Shown piece after piece: positions 16,039 through 23,419 of a stretch of 64,000 bases of DNA. Position numbers and translations under genes: made by a program. Numbering within the stretch: position 1 is the stretch's first letter; every line of letters starts with the position of its first letter. The DNA is from Elusimicrobiota bacterium (GTDB lineage Bacteria; Elusimicrobiota; Elusimicrobia; Elusimicrobiales; Elusimicrobiaceae): the NCBI GenBank assembly GCA_029008615.1, contig JAQXJI010000006.1, forward strand, positions 62,001 through 126,000, read 5' to 3'. The notes below the pieces were generated by a model. The model searched no databases. It was given only the letters and a program-made list of their open reading frames with translations, and was not told the DNA's origin.

Positions 16039-17332
16039 AATAATACTTTTGTTGACGGTTTTGCTTTTTTGCGCCGGTTTGGCCGACGCGCAAAAATACA
16101 GAATCAAATATTCCGCAGATGACAAAGATCCTCTTTCTTTGGAAAACGCAATCCGTTTGGCCTTGGAAAACAATTATAATCTTCTTCTTACGGAGCAGGA
16201 CGTCGTTATTTCTGAGCAGCGTTTAAAGGAGGCCAAATTCCTGTATCTTCCGGAAATCAGCTTCAACGCCGCCGCTACGGGATATAATTTGGATTCGCCG
16301 ATAGTTTTGCCCGATAATTTGGGCCTTAGATATATCGCCCCTTCCAGAAATCATAATACGGAAGATTTGTTTTACGGTGTCGGCGTTTCGGCCACGCAGT
16401 ATCTTTACACGGGCGGCAGAACTTCCAGTACGGTCAGTATGGCGAATGCCGGCCTGAAAGAAGCTATGAGCCGTTACGAAGCCGTAAAATACGCCGTAAT
16501 TTACCAAGTTAAAGAAGCATTTTTTCAGCAGTTGTTTTTACAACGCAAAGAGGCCTTGCTTAAAGATATGGTAAGCAAAGCGGAAAAATATGTAACGGGC
16601 AAAAAATATAAACAGTGGGAAAAAGTTTTGGTACAGGCCGAGCTCGCCAAAATGAACAGCAAACTTGCCGCTTTGAAGGAGGAACTTTCCTCAGCCAATT
16701 TAAAACTTATCAATGTCCTTAACAAAGAGCTTAACAGCAAGGTGGTGATTACCGGGGAATTTGACTTTAACCCCATAAACGTAGATTTGGCTAAAGCTAC
16801 TCTTTGGGCTATGGAGTTCCGCCCAGAACTTAAAAGCGCTTTGTATAAATTGGAAATGGATAATATTTCCGTAAAATTATCTTTGGCGAGGCGTTATCCG
16901 AATATTTTGCTCGGCGTCGGATATGACCGCCAGGGGGAAGACAATCTTCAGGATGAAAATATCCAAGCCACTTTGGCTTTAAAACTGCCTTTCGGTTACG
17001 ACTACGGTACGCAGCTTAAACAAAAAAGGGCCGAACAACGCCAAAGCAATCTTAAAAGGGCTGCCATAGAGGACTCAATCCGCTCCGAAGTGCTTGAGGC
17101 TTACAATAATCTTATGTTCTGGCAAAAGGAAACCGCCGTAAGGATAAGCACCTGGGATTCCATAAACAAAGAACTCGGCGATTTGAACTACGATACGCTC
17201 AGCAAAGAAGAAGCCATAAAGGTGTTCAATTATTATTATGAAGCCGGCGTTGATTACCTTGAGGGCATAAAAGAACATATGCTTGCTTTGGCCAGGTTGG
17301 AACTTGCCGTCGGGCAAGATATAAGAGAATAA
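16028..17332 (+). CDS. TolC-family outer membrane channel protein
   Basis: The ATG at 16028 gives a clean signal peptide (MKNKIILLLTVLLFCAGLADA) and 434 aa, usual for the family; GGAGA lies upstream. LSLENAIRLALENNYNLL near the N-terminus is the classic start of an outer-membrane efflux repeat, and long heptad-like helices follow in two halves. It would form the trimeric exit duct of a type I or RND system, but no membrane-fusion protein or pump lies in this operon, so its inner-membrane partner is elsewhere or unusual. Confidence 0.85.
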   Translation: MKNKIILLLTVLLFCAGLADAQKYRIKYSADDKDPLSLENAIRLALENNYNLLLTEQDVVISEQRLKEAKFLYLPEISFNAAATGYNLDSPIVLPDNLGLRYIAPSRNHNTEDLFYGVGVSATQYLYTGGRTSSTVSMANAGLKEAMSRYEAVKYAVIYQVKEAFFQQLFLQRKEALLKDMVSKAEKYVTGKKYKQWEKVLVQAELAKMNSKLAALKEELSSANLKLINVLNKELNSKVVITGEFDFNPINVDLAKATLWAMEFRPELKSALYKLEMDNISVKLSLARRYPNILLGVGYDRQGEDNLQDENIQATLALKLPFGYDYGTQLKQKRAEQRQSNLKRAAIEDSIRSEVLEAYNNLMFWQKETAVRISTWDSINKELGDLNYDTLSKEEAIKVFNYYYEAGVDYLEGIKEHMLALARLELAVGQDIRE

Positions 17333-17336
17333 TTTG

Positions 17337-18296
17337 ATGAAGTTCAAATCATTGTTTTTTATTTTTCTCGCGCTTTCCTTCTTAAATCCTTTTGCCGTCG
17401 GCGGCATAATCGGCGATAAACAGGAAAACGATATTTTGAGGGAGTTTCTTTGGCAGAATTTTATAAATCTGCCGAAAGATAAACGCCCTAAAATAGGCGT
17501 TACTCTTTCCGCCGGCAGCGTAAGGGGGTTTTCCCATATCGGCGCGTTGGAAGTTATTGAAGCCAGCGGTATGCCGATAGATTATATGTCGGGCACTTCA
17601 ATGGGGTGCATAGTCGGCTCTATGTTTGCGGCCGGCGTAAGCGAAGCCCGTATGTTGGATTTGGCCACCAATCCTAAGCTTTCCTATATTTCCAAAGATT
17701 TAAGTTTGGTCGGCGTTATAAAATATGTTTTCGGCAACAGATTGTTCTCTTCGGAGAGTTTCCAAGATTTTATAGATACGGAAATCGGTTCGGTATATTA
17801 TGAAGATTTGGCAATACCTTTCGCCTGCGTTTCCGCCGATATTAAAACGGGAGAAAAGGTTGTTTTCAGCAGCGGGCCGGTTGCGCTTGGCGTACGGGCC
17901 AGTATGAATTTACCCGGCATTTTTGCGCCGGTTGAATACAGACAGAGATATTTGGTCGACGGCGGCGTTGTTGATTATATGCCTGTCGATTTGGTAAAAG
18001 AAATGGGTGCGGACTGGGTTTTGGCGGTGTTTTCTCTGCCGGATTATTCAAAAAGCGTACCTACCACTATTTTAGGCTATATAATAAGAACCGGGGATTT
18101 AAGGGGTGCCTTCCTTACGGAAAATTCCGAAAAGAACGCCAACTTCCTTATAGAATCAAGAGTCGGGGACATTCATTCTTTTGATCCTCGCCAGTCTTTA
18201 AAAGCCGTGGAAATAGGCGCACATTCGGCGTATACTTCTTTGGACGCTATGAAAGATAATTTACTTTTATATTCGGTGGATTATGTGCTTAAATAA
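17337..18296 (+). CDS. Patatin-like phospholipase, secreted
   Basis: 319 aa from ATG 17337 with a signal peptide (LFFIFLALSFLNPFAVGG). The patatin serine-Asp dyad hydrolase signature is complete: oxyanion loop SAGSVRG (family GGGxxG/RG), nucleophile GTSMG near residue 93, and the DGG triad (VDGGVVD) near residue 207. It probably acts on phospholipids in the periplasm or at the outer membrane; unlike the RssA group it appears exported. No BamA-like C-terminal barrel is present. It lies directly after the TolC-like gene and overlaps the TPR gene by 14 nt. Confidence 0.87.
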   Translation: MKFKSLFFIFLALSFLNPFAVGGIIGDKQENDILREFLWQNFINLPKDKRPKIGVTLSAGSVRGFSHIGALEVIEASGMPIDYMSGTSMGCIVGSMFAAGVSEARMLDLATNPKLSYISKDLSLVGVIKYVFGNRLFSSESFQDFIDTEIGSVYYEDLAIPFACVSADIKTGEKVVFSSGPVALGVRASMNLPGIFAPVEYRQRYLVDGGVVDYMPVDLVKEMGADWVLAVFSLPDYSKSVPTTILGYIIRTGDLRGAFLTENSEKNANFLIESRVGDIHSFDPRQSLKAVEIGAHSAYTSLDAMKDNLLLYSVDYVLK

Positions 18297-19272
18297 ATTT
18301 TCTGTTATTATTGCCGCTTTATTGATATCCTTTCCTTTTGCGAAGGCGGAAGCTCTTTTCGGCTTCAGCGCGCGCGCCGCACAAAACGAAATGATAGAAC
18401 AAGTGCGTACGGCGTACGCCGAAGGCGATTATAAAACAGTGGAGGAGATAAGCCGCGAGTTTCTTTTAAAATATCCGTCAGCTTCAAAAAAACGCCTTAA
18501 AGACGTTTATCTTTCCCTTGGCGGGGCATATAAGGCCGAAGGCCAATATGACAAAGCTTTGTTGGTATATAACGAAGCCGTTGAGTTCCTTCCCAAAGAC
18601 GAAGACGTAAACATCGCTTTGGGCGGTATTTATCTTATAGGCGGGCTTACCGATAACGCAAAAGAAATTTACCGCAAAGTACTGGTTATAAATAAAGCCA
18701 ACAAGGACGCACTTTTGGGTTTGGCGCGCGCACATTATTATGACGGATTTTTCTCCCGCGCAACAATGTTTTTTAAAGAATACGAACAAGCTTCACAAGG
18801 GGAGGATTTATCCGCTTCTTTCTTTTATTATTACGCTATGGCTCAGTATTTTTCCAATCATTCGGATTTGGCTTTGGAACTTGCTTTTAAATCTTTATCG
18901 GCGGAAGAAACCCCGGATACGCTGCTGCTTATCGCCAAAATATATAAAAATTCCGCCGATGAAAAAAACGCTCTTAAATACCTGAATGCGGCTTTGGAAA
19001 AAGCTCCTTCCCGCGAGGATATTTACCTTACCAAAGCCCTTTGGTTTGCTTTTGACAAAGACACGGCAGCCGAGGGCGGAAAAATGGCCGACGCCGTCCT
19101 GCGAAAAGACGGGCGTGATAAATTGGCCCTTTTTATAAAATATCTTTCCTTGTTGCGTCTGGGTGCGAGTGAAGCGCAAAGTTCAATCTATCTTAAGAAA
19201 ATAACGGATTTGGAAGGGGACCAGCTTATAGATAAGTTCGCAGATAAGATTTATAAAGCGGGCAAAAAATAA
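18283..19272 (+). CDS. Exported TPR-repeat protein
   Basis: 329 aa with an N-terminal signal peptide (FSVIIAALLISFPFAKAEA). Helix-pair repeats of about 34 residues fill the mature protein; typical units are GQYDKALLVYNEAVEFLPKD and GLTDNAKEIYRKVLVIN. TPR solenoids bind partner proteins, here probably in the periplasm. It is the last gene of the malic enzyme run and overlaps patatin by 14 nt. Confidence 0.82.
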   Translation: MCLNKFSVIIAALLISFPFAKAEALFGFSARAAQNEMIEQVRTAYAEGDYKTVEEISREFLLKYPSASKKRLKDVYLSLGGAYKAEGQYDKALLVYNEAVEFLPKDEDVNIALGGIYLIGGLTDNAKEIYRKVLVINKANKDALLGLARAHYYDGFFSRATMFFKEYEQASQGEDLSASFFYYYAMAQYFSNHSDLALELAFKSLSAEETPDTLLLIAKIYKNSADEKNALKYLNAALEKAPSREDIYLTKALWFAFDKDTAAEGGKMADAVLRKDGRDKLALFIKYLSLLRLGASEAQSSIYLKKITDLEGDQLIDKFADKIYKAGKK

Positions 19273-19317
19273 TTTCTTTTTGGAATTCGCCCGCAATTTT
19301 TTTGATTGTAAAAATAA

Positions 19318-19345
19318 AACCGCCGGTCTGAAAAGGCCGACGGTT
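19318..19345. terminator. Bidirectional terminator between the long operon and pssA
   Basis: An 11-bp stem (AACCGCCGGTC with GGCCGACGGTT, one mismatch and one G-U) with a 6-nt loop and T-rich/A-rich flanks lies between convergent genes. Confidence 0.7.
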
Positions 19346-19369
19346 AATTTTTAATGTAAAATTTTTGGT

Positions 19370-20164
19370 TTAATCTTTTTTTAAAGTCATATTTTTAAAG
19401 GCTTTAAATATAACCATTATAATGCCCATAAGCGCATATAAACCGAAGATTATAAACACCATATCCTGCGGATATTTGAACAAAAAAGCTATTATTATGG
19501 CAATCAGCGCAAGTTTCGTTACGGAAATTCTCTTGCGGGGAGCGTCGGCGGAGCCTTCTTTTTTGCCTTTGAAAGCGGCATAAGGTATATTGGAAACCAT
19601 AAGCAAAGCCAAACCTATCGTAATAAAGGCCGTAAGATTATAAATGTGCGGCAAATAGGTTTGCATAAAAGGCATTACTTTGCCGTTGGCGTCGAAAGCG
19701 AATATATTGTAAGAAAGCGCAAATGACACCAAAACCGCCGCGGCCGCCGGTACCGGCAAACCGGTAAAATACTGTTTTGAGGACTTTCCGGCGTGGGCCA
19801 TAGCGTTAAATCTTGCAAGCCTTATCGCGCCGAAAAGCACGAATATAAAAGCTATTTGCGCGCCGAAAACAGTTATGTTCTGCAAAGCGACGTAATAAAT
19901 CAAAAAAGCGGGCGCGGTGCAGAAGGAAATCAAATCCGCCAAAGAATCCATTTCCACCCCGAAGGAAGATTCCGCGTTTAACATTCTTGCCACTCTTCCG
20001 TCAAATGTGTCTAAAAGCATAGCTATAAAAATCAGCCATCCGGCTTTGGAATACTGGCCGTTAATGGAAGCCATTATCGAGAAAAATCCGCAGCCTATAT
20101 TCCCCATAGTAAACAGGGACGGAATGGTAATTATTCCCGCGTGTTTTATTTTTTCCAAATTCAT
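19370..20164 (-). CDS. pssA: CDP-diacylglycerol-serine O-phosphatidyltransferase
   Basis: Makes phosphatidylserine from CDP-diacylglycerol and serine at the inner membrane. The CDP-alcohol phosphotransferase motif is present as DGRVARML...GVEMDSLAD around residues 55-77, with all the conserved Asp residues. About eight hydrophobic segments and 264 aa fit the membrane-embedded Gram-positive/archaeal-type PssA. It follows psd by one base, giving a two-gene phosphatidylethanolamine pathway. Confidence 0.92.
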   Translation of the reverse strand: MNLEKIKHAGIITIPSLFTMGNIGCGFFSIMASINGQYSKAGWLIFIAMLLDTFDGRVARMLNAESSFGVEMDSLADLISFCTAPAFLIYYVALQNITVFGAQIAFIFVLFGAIRLARFNAMAHAGKSSKQYFTGLPVPAAAAVLVSFALSYNIFAFDANGKVMPFMQTYLPHIYNLTAFITIGLALLMVSNIPYAAFKGKKEGSADAPRKRISVTKLALIAIIIAFLFKYPQDMVFIIFGLYALMGIIMVIFKAFKNMTLKKD

Positions 20165-20165
20165 A

Positions 20166-20846
20166 TTATCTCCACAGGCCCAGTACGGTTATTGCGCCTT
20201 GTACGCTTTGGCCTTCTTTTACCGTAATTCTGACTTTGTCTTTAGGCAGATAAACCGCCACTTGCGAACCAAAATAAATTATGCCCGCATAATCCCCGGC
20301 TTTAACTTTTTGCCCGGGCTTAACCCAGCATTCTATCCTTCTGGCTATCGCGCCGGTTATCTGTTCCATATAAGCAAATCTGTCCCCGTCGGCAAACTTG
20401 ATAAGGTTACGTTCGTTCTTATTGGCCTGCGGGTTGTTAGCGAAAGCGAAGCTACCTTTCGTGTAAATTACGTCTTTTACTTCGCCGTTCATTGTGGCGC
20501 GCTGTATGTGTACGTTAAAAATGGAAAGGAATATGCGTATTACCAAAACATTTTCGTCGTCTTCGGTTTTGATTGATAAGATTTTTCCGTCGGCGGGGCA
20601 GGCTATTTCGTCTTCTTTAAATACGGTCGGGCGATAAGGATCACGGAAGAAGAATGCCGTAAACAGAGCTATGATTAAATAAACTATCGCAACGATTAAA
20701 GAAAGAATCGAGCAGGTAAAATAGTAGACCGCAAAAGCGATTACGGAAAGCGTGAAAATTATTAAAGCCGTTTTTTTGCCGAGGGGATAAATGTTTTTGA
20801 CCCAACCGAAAACTTCCCCAAAAGTCCTTTTTATATCTTCCAGCAT
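20166..20846 (-). CDS. psd: Phosphatidylserine decarboxylase proenzyme, short form
   Basis: Converts phosphatidylserine to phosphatidylethanolamine. The ATG at 20846 (GAGGT upstream) gives 226 aa, the size of the short archaeal-like PSD group; the longer frame would run into the tRNA-Leu gene. Two N-terminal membrane segments precede the catalytic domain. The C-terminal YFGSQVAVYLP contains the Gly-Ser pair at which the proenzyme cleaves itself to make the pyruvoyl cofactor, and FNVHIQR contains the conserved His. It is followed one base later by pssA. Confidence 0.9.
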   Translation of the reverse strand: MLEDIKRTFGEVFGWVKNIYPLGKKTALIIFTLSVIAFAVYYFTCSILSLIVAIVYLIIALFTAFFFRDPYRPTVFKEDEIACPADGKILSIKTEDDENVLVIRIFLSIFNVHIQRATMNGEVKDVIYTKGSFAFANNPQANKNERNLIKFADGDRFAYMEQITGAIARRIECWVKPGQKVKAGDYAGIIYFGSQVAVYLPKDKVRITVKEGQSVQGAITVLGLWR

Positions 20847-20878
20847 AATACCTCGCCCGGGCGCCCACAAATTAAAAA

Positions 20879-20899
20879 ATGCCGCTTTATGGGCGGCAT
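20879..20899 (-). terminator. Terminator after tRNA-Leu
   Basis: On the minus strand ATGCCGC and GCGGCAT form a 7-bp stem followed by a run of T. Only about 30 bp separate it from the psd start, so psd may depend on read-through or on a promoter overlapping the tRNA. Confidence 0.7.
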
Positions 20900-20907
20900 A
20901 TAAAGAG

Positions 20908-20991
20908 TGGGCAGGGGGGGACTCGAACCCCCACGATCTTGCGATCAACAGATTTTAAGTCTGTCGCGTCTACCAATTCCGCCACCAGCCC
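20908..20991 (-). tRNA. tRNA-Leu (UAA)
   Basis: 84 nt without encoded CCA. Acceptor GGGCTGG pairs with the 3' side except for one U-U mismatch at the fifth pair. The anticodon arm CAGAC-TTAAAAT-CTG gives anticodon TAA. A long variable arm (around GATCGCAAGATC) and a GGTTCGAGTCC T arm confirm a class II leucine tRNA. Confidence 0.93.
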
Positions 20992-21022
20992 TTAAATAAA
21001 TTGTAAGTATATTCTAGCAAAT

Positions 21023-21424
21023 TTAATTATAAAAGGCATTAAAAAATTTAGCGCAGGATATGCTCTTTATTCCAACAGCGCGGACTCTTGCGGCCAGTTC
21101 CAAGTCGGAAGTTACCACAACGGCGCGTTTGGAATATTGTGTATAATACTCGGCCTGCTCCAGGATAATATCGTCCGCGGTGTATTCTTCCGTAAAGGAA
21201 GCGTGTACGCAAGGGGTTGCTATCGGGCCGACATTGCGGAACGAGCCGTCCAAAAACAGCCTGAATTCCGAGCCGTATAATTTATCCGAACCGAGTTCGT
21301 CCAGCCAGGAAATAAGCTCCGAAGTCAGGTTTTCTTCATTGACGTAAGCGTTGCCCGCAAGAAAGGTGCGGATAAAATTAAGCCCGTCTATAAGATAAAT
21401 TGTGGGTTTTGTGCTGCCTCTCAT
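21023..21424 (-). CDS. NYN-domain (YacP-like) putative ribonuclease
   Basis: 133 aa. The N-terminal IYLIDGLNFIRT holds the first conserved Asp and Asn of the NYN/PIN-like nuclease fold; ADDIILEQAEYY and VVTSDLELAARVRAVG supply the other acidic positions. YacP-like proteins are thought to act in RNA processing. The start ATG is 6 nt after a perfect TATAAT (21431-21436, minus strand) with no Shine-Dalgarno sequence, so the mRNA may be leaderless. Confidence 0.8.
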   Translation of the reverse strand: MRGSTKPTIYLIDGLNFIRTFLAGNAYVNEENLTSELISWLDELGSDKLYGSEFRLFLDGSFRNVGPIATPCVHASFTEEYTADDIILEQAEYYTQYSKRAVVVTSDLELAARVRAVGIKSISCAKFFNAFYN

Positions 21425-21430
21425 ATATAA

Positions 21431-21436
21431 ATTATA
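21431..21436 (-). promoter_or_regulatory. -10 box of the NYN gene, possible leaderless start
   Basis: TATAAT on the minus strand, 6 nt before the ATG at 21424. No clear -35 box and no ribosome site in between. Confidence 0.55.
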
Positions 21437-21487
21437 TAAAATCAGCGGGAGGCACGCAGAATAGGTGCAAATATCGGCAAATAAAAA

Positions 21488-21503
21488 ACCGCCCTTAGGC
21501 GGT
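21488..21503 (-). terminator. Terminator after initiator tRNA
   Basis: On the minus strand ACCGCC-taag-GGCGGT is followed by a run of six T, 16 nt beyond the tRNA 3' end. Confidence 0.8.
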
Positions 21504-21518
21504 ATGATAATAAAAACA

Positions 21519-21592
21519 TTGCGGGGGCAGGATTTGAACCTGCGATCTCAAGGTTATGGGCCTTGCGAGATACCGGGCTTCTCTACCCCGCA
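21519..21592 (-). tRNA. Initiator tRNA-fMet (CAU), with C at position 33
   Basis: 74 nt without encoded CCA. It aligns along its whole length to the E. coli initiator. Hallmarks: A11-U24 in the D stem and a weak first pair (U1 facing A72) instead of a strong G-C. The anticodon stem is CAAGG/CCTTG, so only two of the three usual G-C pairs remain. The loop reads CCCATAA, meaning C at position 33 where bacterial tRNAs almost always carry U. Confidence 0.9.
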
Positions 21593-21665
21593 ATATTATT
21601 ATACATAATAAGGCCCTCTTTTGCAAATCGCGCTGAATTTTGCCGTCCGTTTGGATAGGTTCGGC

Positions 21666-21986
21666 TCAGACAAGGCTCCTGTAATATTCTCCCCATTTTG
21701 CCATTTCCTTTAAGACAGGGGCAAGCGTTTGCCCTAAAGGCGAAAGGGAATATTCCACCCTCGGGGGAACTTCCGGGTATGCTTTTCTTTTTACAAGTTT
21801 ATTTTCCTCCAATTCACGCAGATTGTCGGTAAGAACTTTTTGAGAACAACCCACGCTTTTTTGCAGCTGTCCAAAGCGTTTAACGCCGCAGAGCAAATCC
21901 CTTATAATAAGTATTTTCCATTTGTTTCCTATAAGCTGTAAAACTATTGCCACCGGGCAGGGCGGAAGCATTTTTTTGTTAATCAT
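21666..21986 (-). CDS. HxlR-family transcriptional regulator
   Basis: 106 aa winged-helix protein. The N-terminal CPVAIVLQLIGNKWKILIIRDL with Cys10 and the block FGQLQKSVGCSQKVLTDNLRELEENKLVKRK are typical of the family; the wing is PPRVEYSLSPLG. HxlR proteins often sense electrophiles or oxidants through that N-terminal Cys. It is divergent from the cupin gene at 22107, which is its probable target. Confidence 0.92.
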   Translation of the reverse strand: MINKKMLPPCPVAIVLQLIGNKWKILIIRDLLCGVKRFGQLQKSVGCSQKVLTDNLRELEENKLVKRKAYPEVPPRVEYSLSPLGQTLAPVLKEMAKWGEYYRSLV

Positions 21987-22013
21987 AAAAACCTCTTTTG
22001 TATTGATATAGTT

Positions 22014-22042
22014 ACTTTTTTAATACTACATTACAAAAAAGT
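22014..22042. promoter_or_regulatory. Inverted repeat between hxlR-type gene and cupin, candidate operator
   Basis: ACTTTTTT (22014-22021) and AAAAAAGT (22035-22042) form an 8-bp inverted repeat in the divergent intergenic region, just upstream of the cupin -35 box. I infer a binding site for the adjacent HxlR regulator. Confidence 0.45.
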
Positions 22043-22048
22043 GCCTAC

Positions 22049-22076
22049 TTTACATTTTTCCTGTAAAAAATATAGC
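22049..22076 (+). promoter_or_regulatory. Promoter of the cupin gene
   Basis: TTTACA (22049-22054) and TATAGC (22071-22076), 16 bp apart, with AAGGAGG and the ATG downstream. Confidence 0.45.
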
Positions 22077-22106
22077 ATATTGTAACAAGAAAATAAAGGA
22101 GGTCTT

Positions 22107-22544
22107 ATGAAGGAAATCATTATTAAAAATTATAAAGAAGAAAAAGGCGCTCAGCAGGGGGAAGGTAAAAATAAATTTACGGTAAAGTCCGTAATCCCCG
22201 CGGAAGCCGTAAATAAATGTTCGGCTAATTTTGTGGAAGTTGAACCCGGCAATACCGCTTACGGATATCATTGGCACGAAGCCAACGAAGAAGTGTTTTA
22301 CATCATCAGCGGGGAAGCTTCCGTAAAAACCGAAAACGGGGAAATCCGCTTGAAACAAGGCGACGCGATTTTCTTCCCGGCGGACGTGAAAGGCTCGCAC
22401 GTAATATCAAATCCGTCCGAAACGGAAAAACTAGTTTATTTGGATTTCGGCACGGCGAACAGGCCCGATATCGTACATTTTACGGGTACTCAAAGCGGTA
22501 TGGCCGTATCCGAAGACGGAAAACTCTATATGTTTGGCAAATAG
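22107..22544 (+). CDS. Cupin-domain protein
   Basis: 145 aa with a single small beta barrel. The first cupin motif GYHWHEANEEVFYIISGEASV supplies two His and one Glu metal ligands; the second is around GDAIFFPADVKGSHVISN. The precise activity is unknown; such proteins include isomerases, dioxygenases and sugar-binding sensors. AAGGAGG precedes the ATG. Divergent from the HxlR regulator, it probably belongs to a small stress- or metabolite-inducible unit. Confidence 0.87.
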   Translation: MKEIIIKNYKEEKGAQQGEGKNKFTVKSVIPAEAVNKCSANFVEVEPGNTAYGYHWHEANEEVFYIISGEASVKTENGEIRLKQGDAIFFPADVKGSHVISNPSETEKLVYLDFGTANRPDIVHFTGTQSGMAVSEDGKLYMFGK

Positions 22545-22558
22545 TTGAGGTCCGTTTT

Positions 22559-23419
22559 TTATTTCTTTATACCCAAAAACGCCTTTATGACGGGTTTTGA
22601 TATAAAAGAAATAAGATGAAAACCAAATACCAAAATATTGGACAGCCCGGCTTTAAAAAAGTAAGAAGCCGGGTTGTTCTTTTTGTATAAATCTTTTATC
22701 GCCCGCCTAAGCTTTTTTTGCCCGGCGTCATTGCCGAGGCTTTTCATAGTATAGCTGCTTTGCGTTAAACGCCAAAGCGTAAGTTCTTTACCGATAAAAT
22801 GGAATTTGTGTTTAAAGGAAAGCCTTGCCCAAAGCCAATAATCCTCTTGCGGCGGATAGGGCGCGTCAAAACCGTGTTCTTCCGCCAAGTCCGTTTTTAG
22901 CGTTACGCAGGAAAAAGTCGGTATCGGATTAAAAGAAAAAAGCGGAAAATTCAAATTGTACTTGTTTGAAAACGGATTTAAAATCTTTAAATAAACTTCC
23001 GCCGCTTTATTAAACAGCGTTAATTTTTTTACGCGGTTTTTATCGTCGAAGCATTTAACTTTATTAAAAATAATTTCCGCTTCGGGATTTTTGCGTATAT
23101 AATTAACTTTTTCTTTAAGGTAATCTTTATCCCAAATATCGTCGCACTCAAGAAAGGCGACATATTCCGTTTTTACGCAAGCCAGAGCTTTTTGAAGAGT
23201 TTGGGGAAGCCCCTTATTTATGCCGCCCGGGTGGCGAAACAGTTTTATTCTGTTGTCCGCCTCGGAATATCGGCGGATAATCTCTGCGGAAGAGTCTTTT
23301 GAGCCATCGTCAAAAACTATAAGCCGCCAATTTTTGTATGTTTGGGCCAGTACGGAGTCTAAAGTTTGTTCTATCGTATCTTGGCAGTTGTAAGAAGCCG
23401 TTATTATTGAAATTTCCAT
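22559..23419 (-). CDS. Family 2 glycosyltransferase
   Basis: 286 aa GT-A enzyme. SIITASYNCQDTIEQTLDSVLAQTY at the N-terminus and VFDDGSKDSS (nucleotide-binding DDGS) are diagnostic; the DxD-like acidic pair is in ECDDIWD near residue 97. It would transfer a sugar from a nucleotide donor on the cytoplasmic face. Its start overlaps the flippase-like gene by 16 nt, suggesting joint work in surface polysaccharide or lipid-linked glycan synthesis. Confidence 0.9.
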   Translation of the reverse strand: MEISIITASYNCQDTIEQTLDSVLAQTYKNWRLIVFDDGSKDSSAEIIRRYSEADNRIKLFRHPGGINKGLPQTLQKALACVKTEYVAFLECDDIWDKDYLKEKVNYIRKNPEAEIIFNKVKCFDDKNRVKKLTLFNKAAEVYLKILNPFSNKYNLNFPLFSFNPIPTFSCVTLKTDLAEEHGFDAPYPPQEDYWLWARLSFKHKFHFIGKELTLWRLTQSSYTMKSLGNDAGQKKLRRAIKDLYKKNNPASYFFKAGLSNILVFGFHLISFISKPVIKAFLGIKK

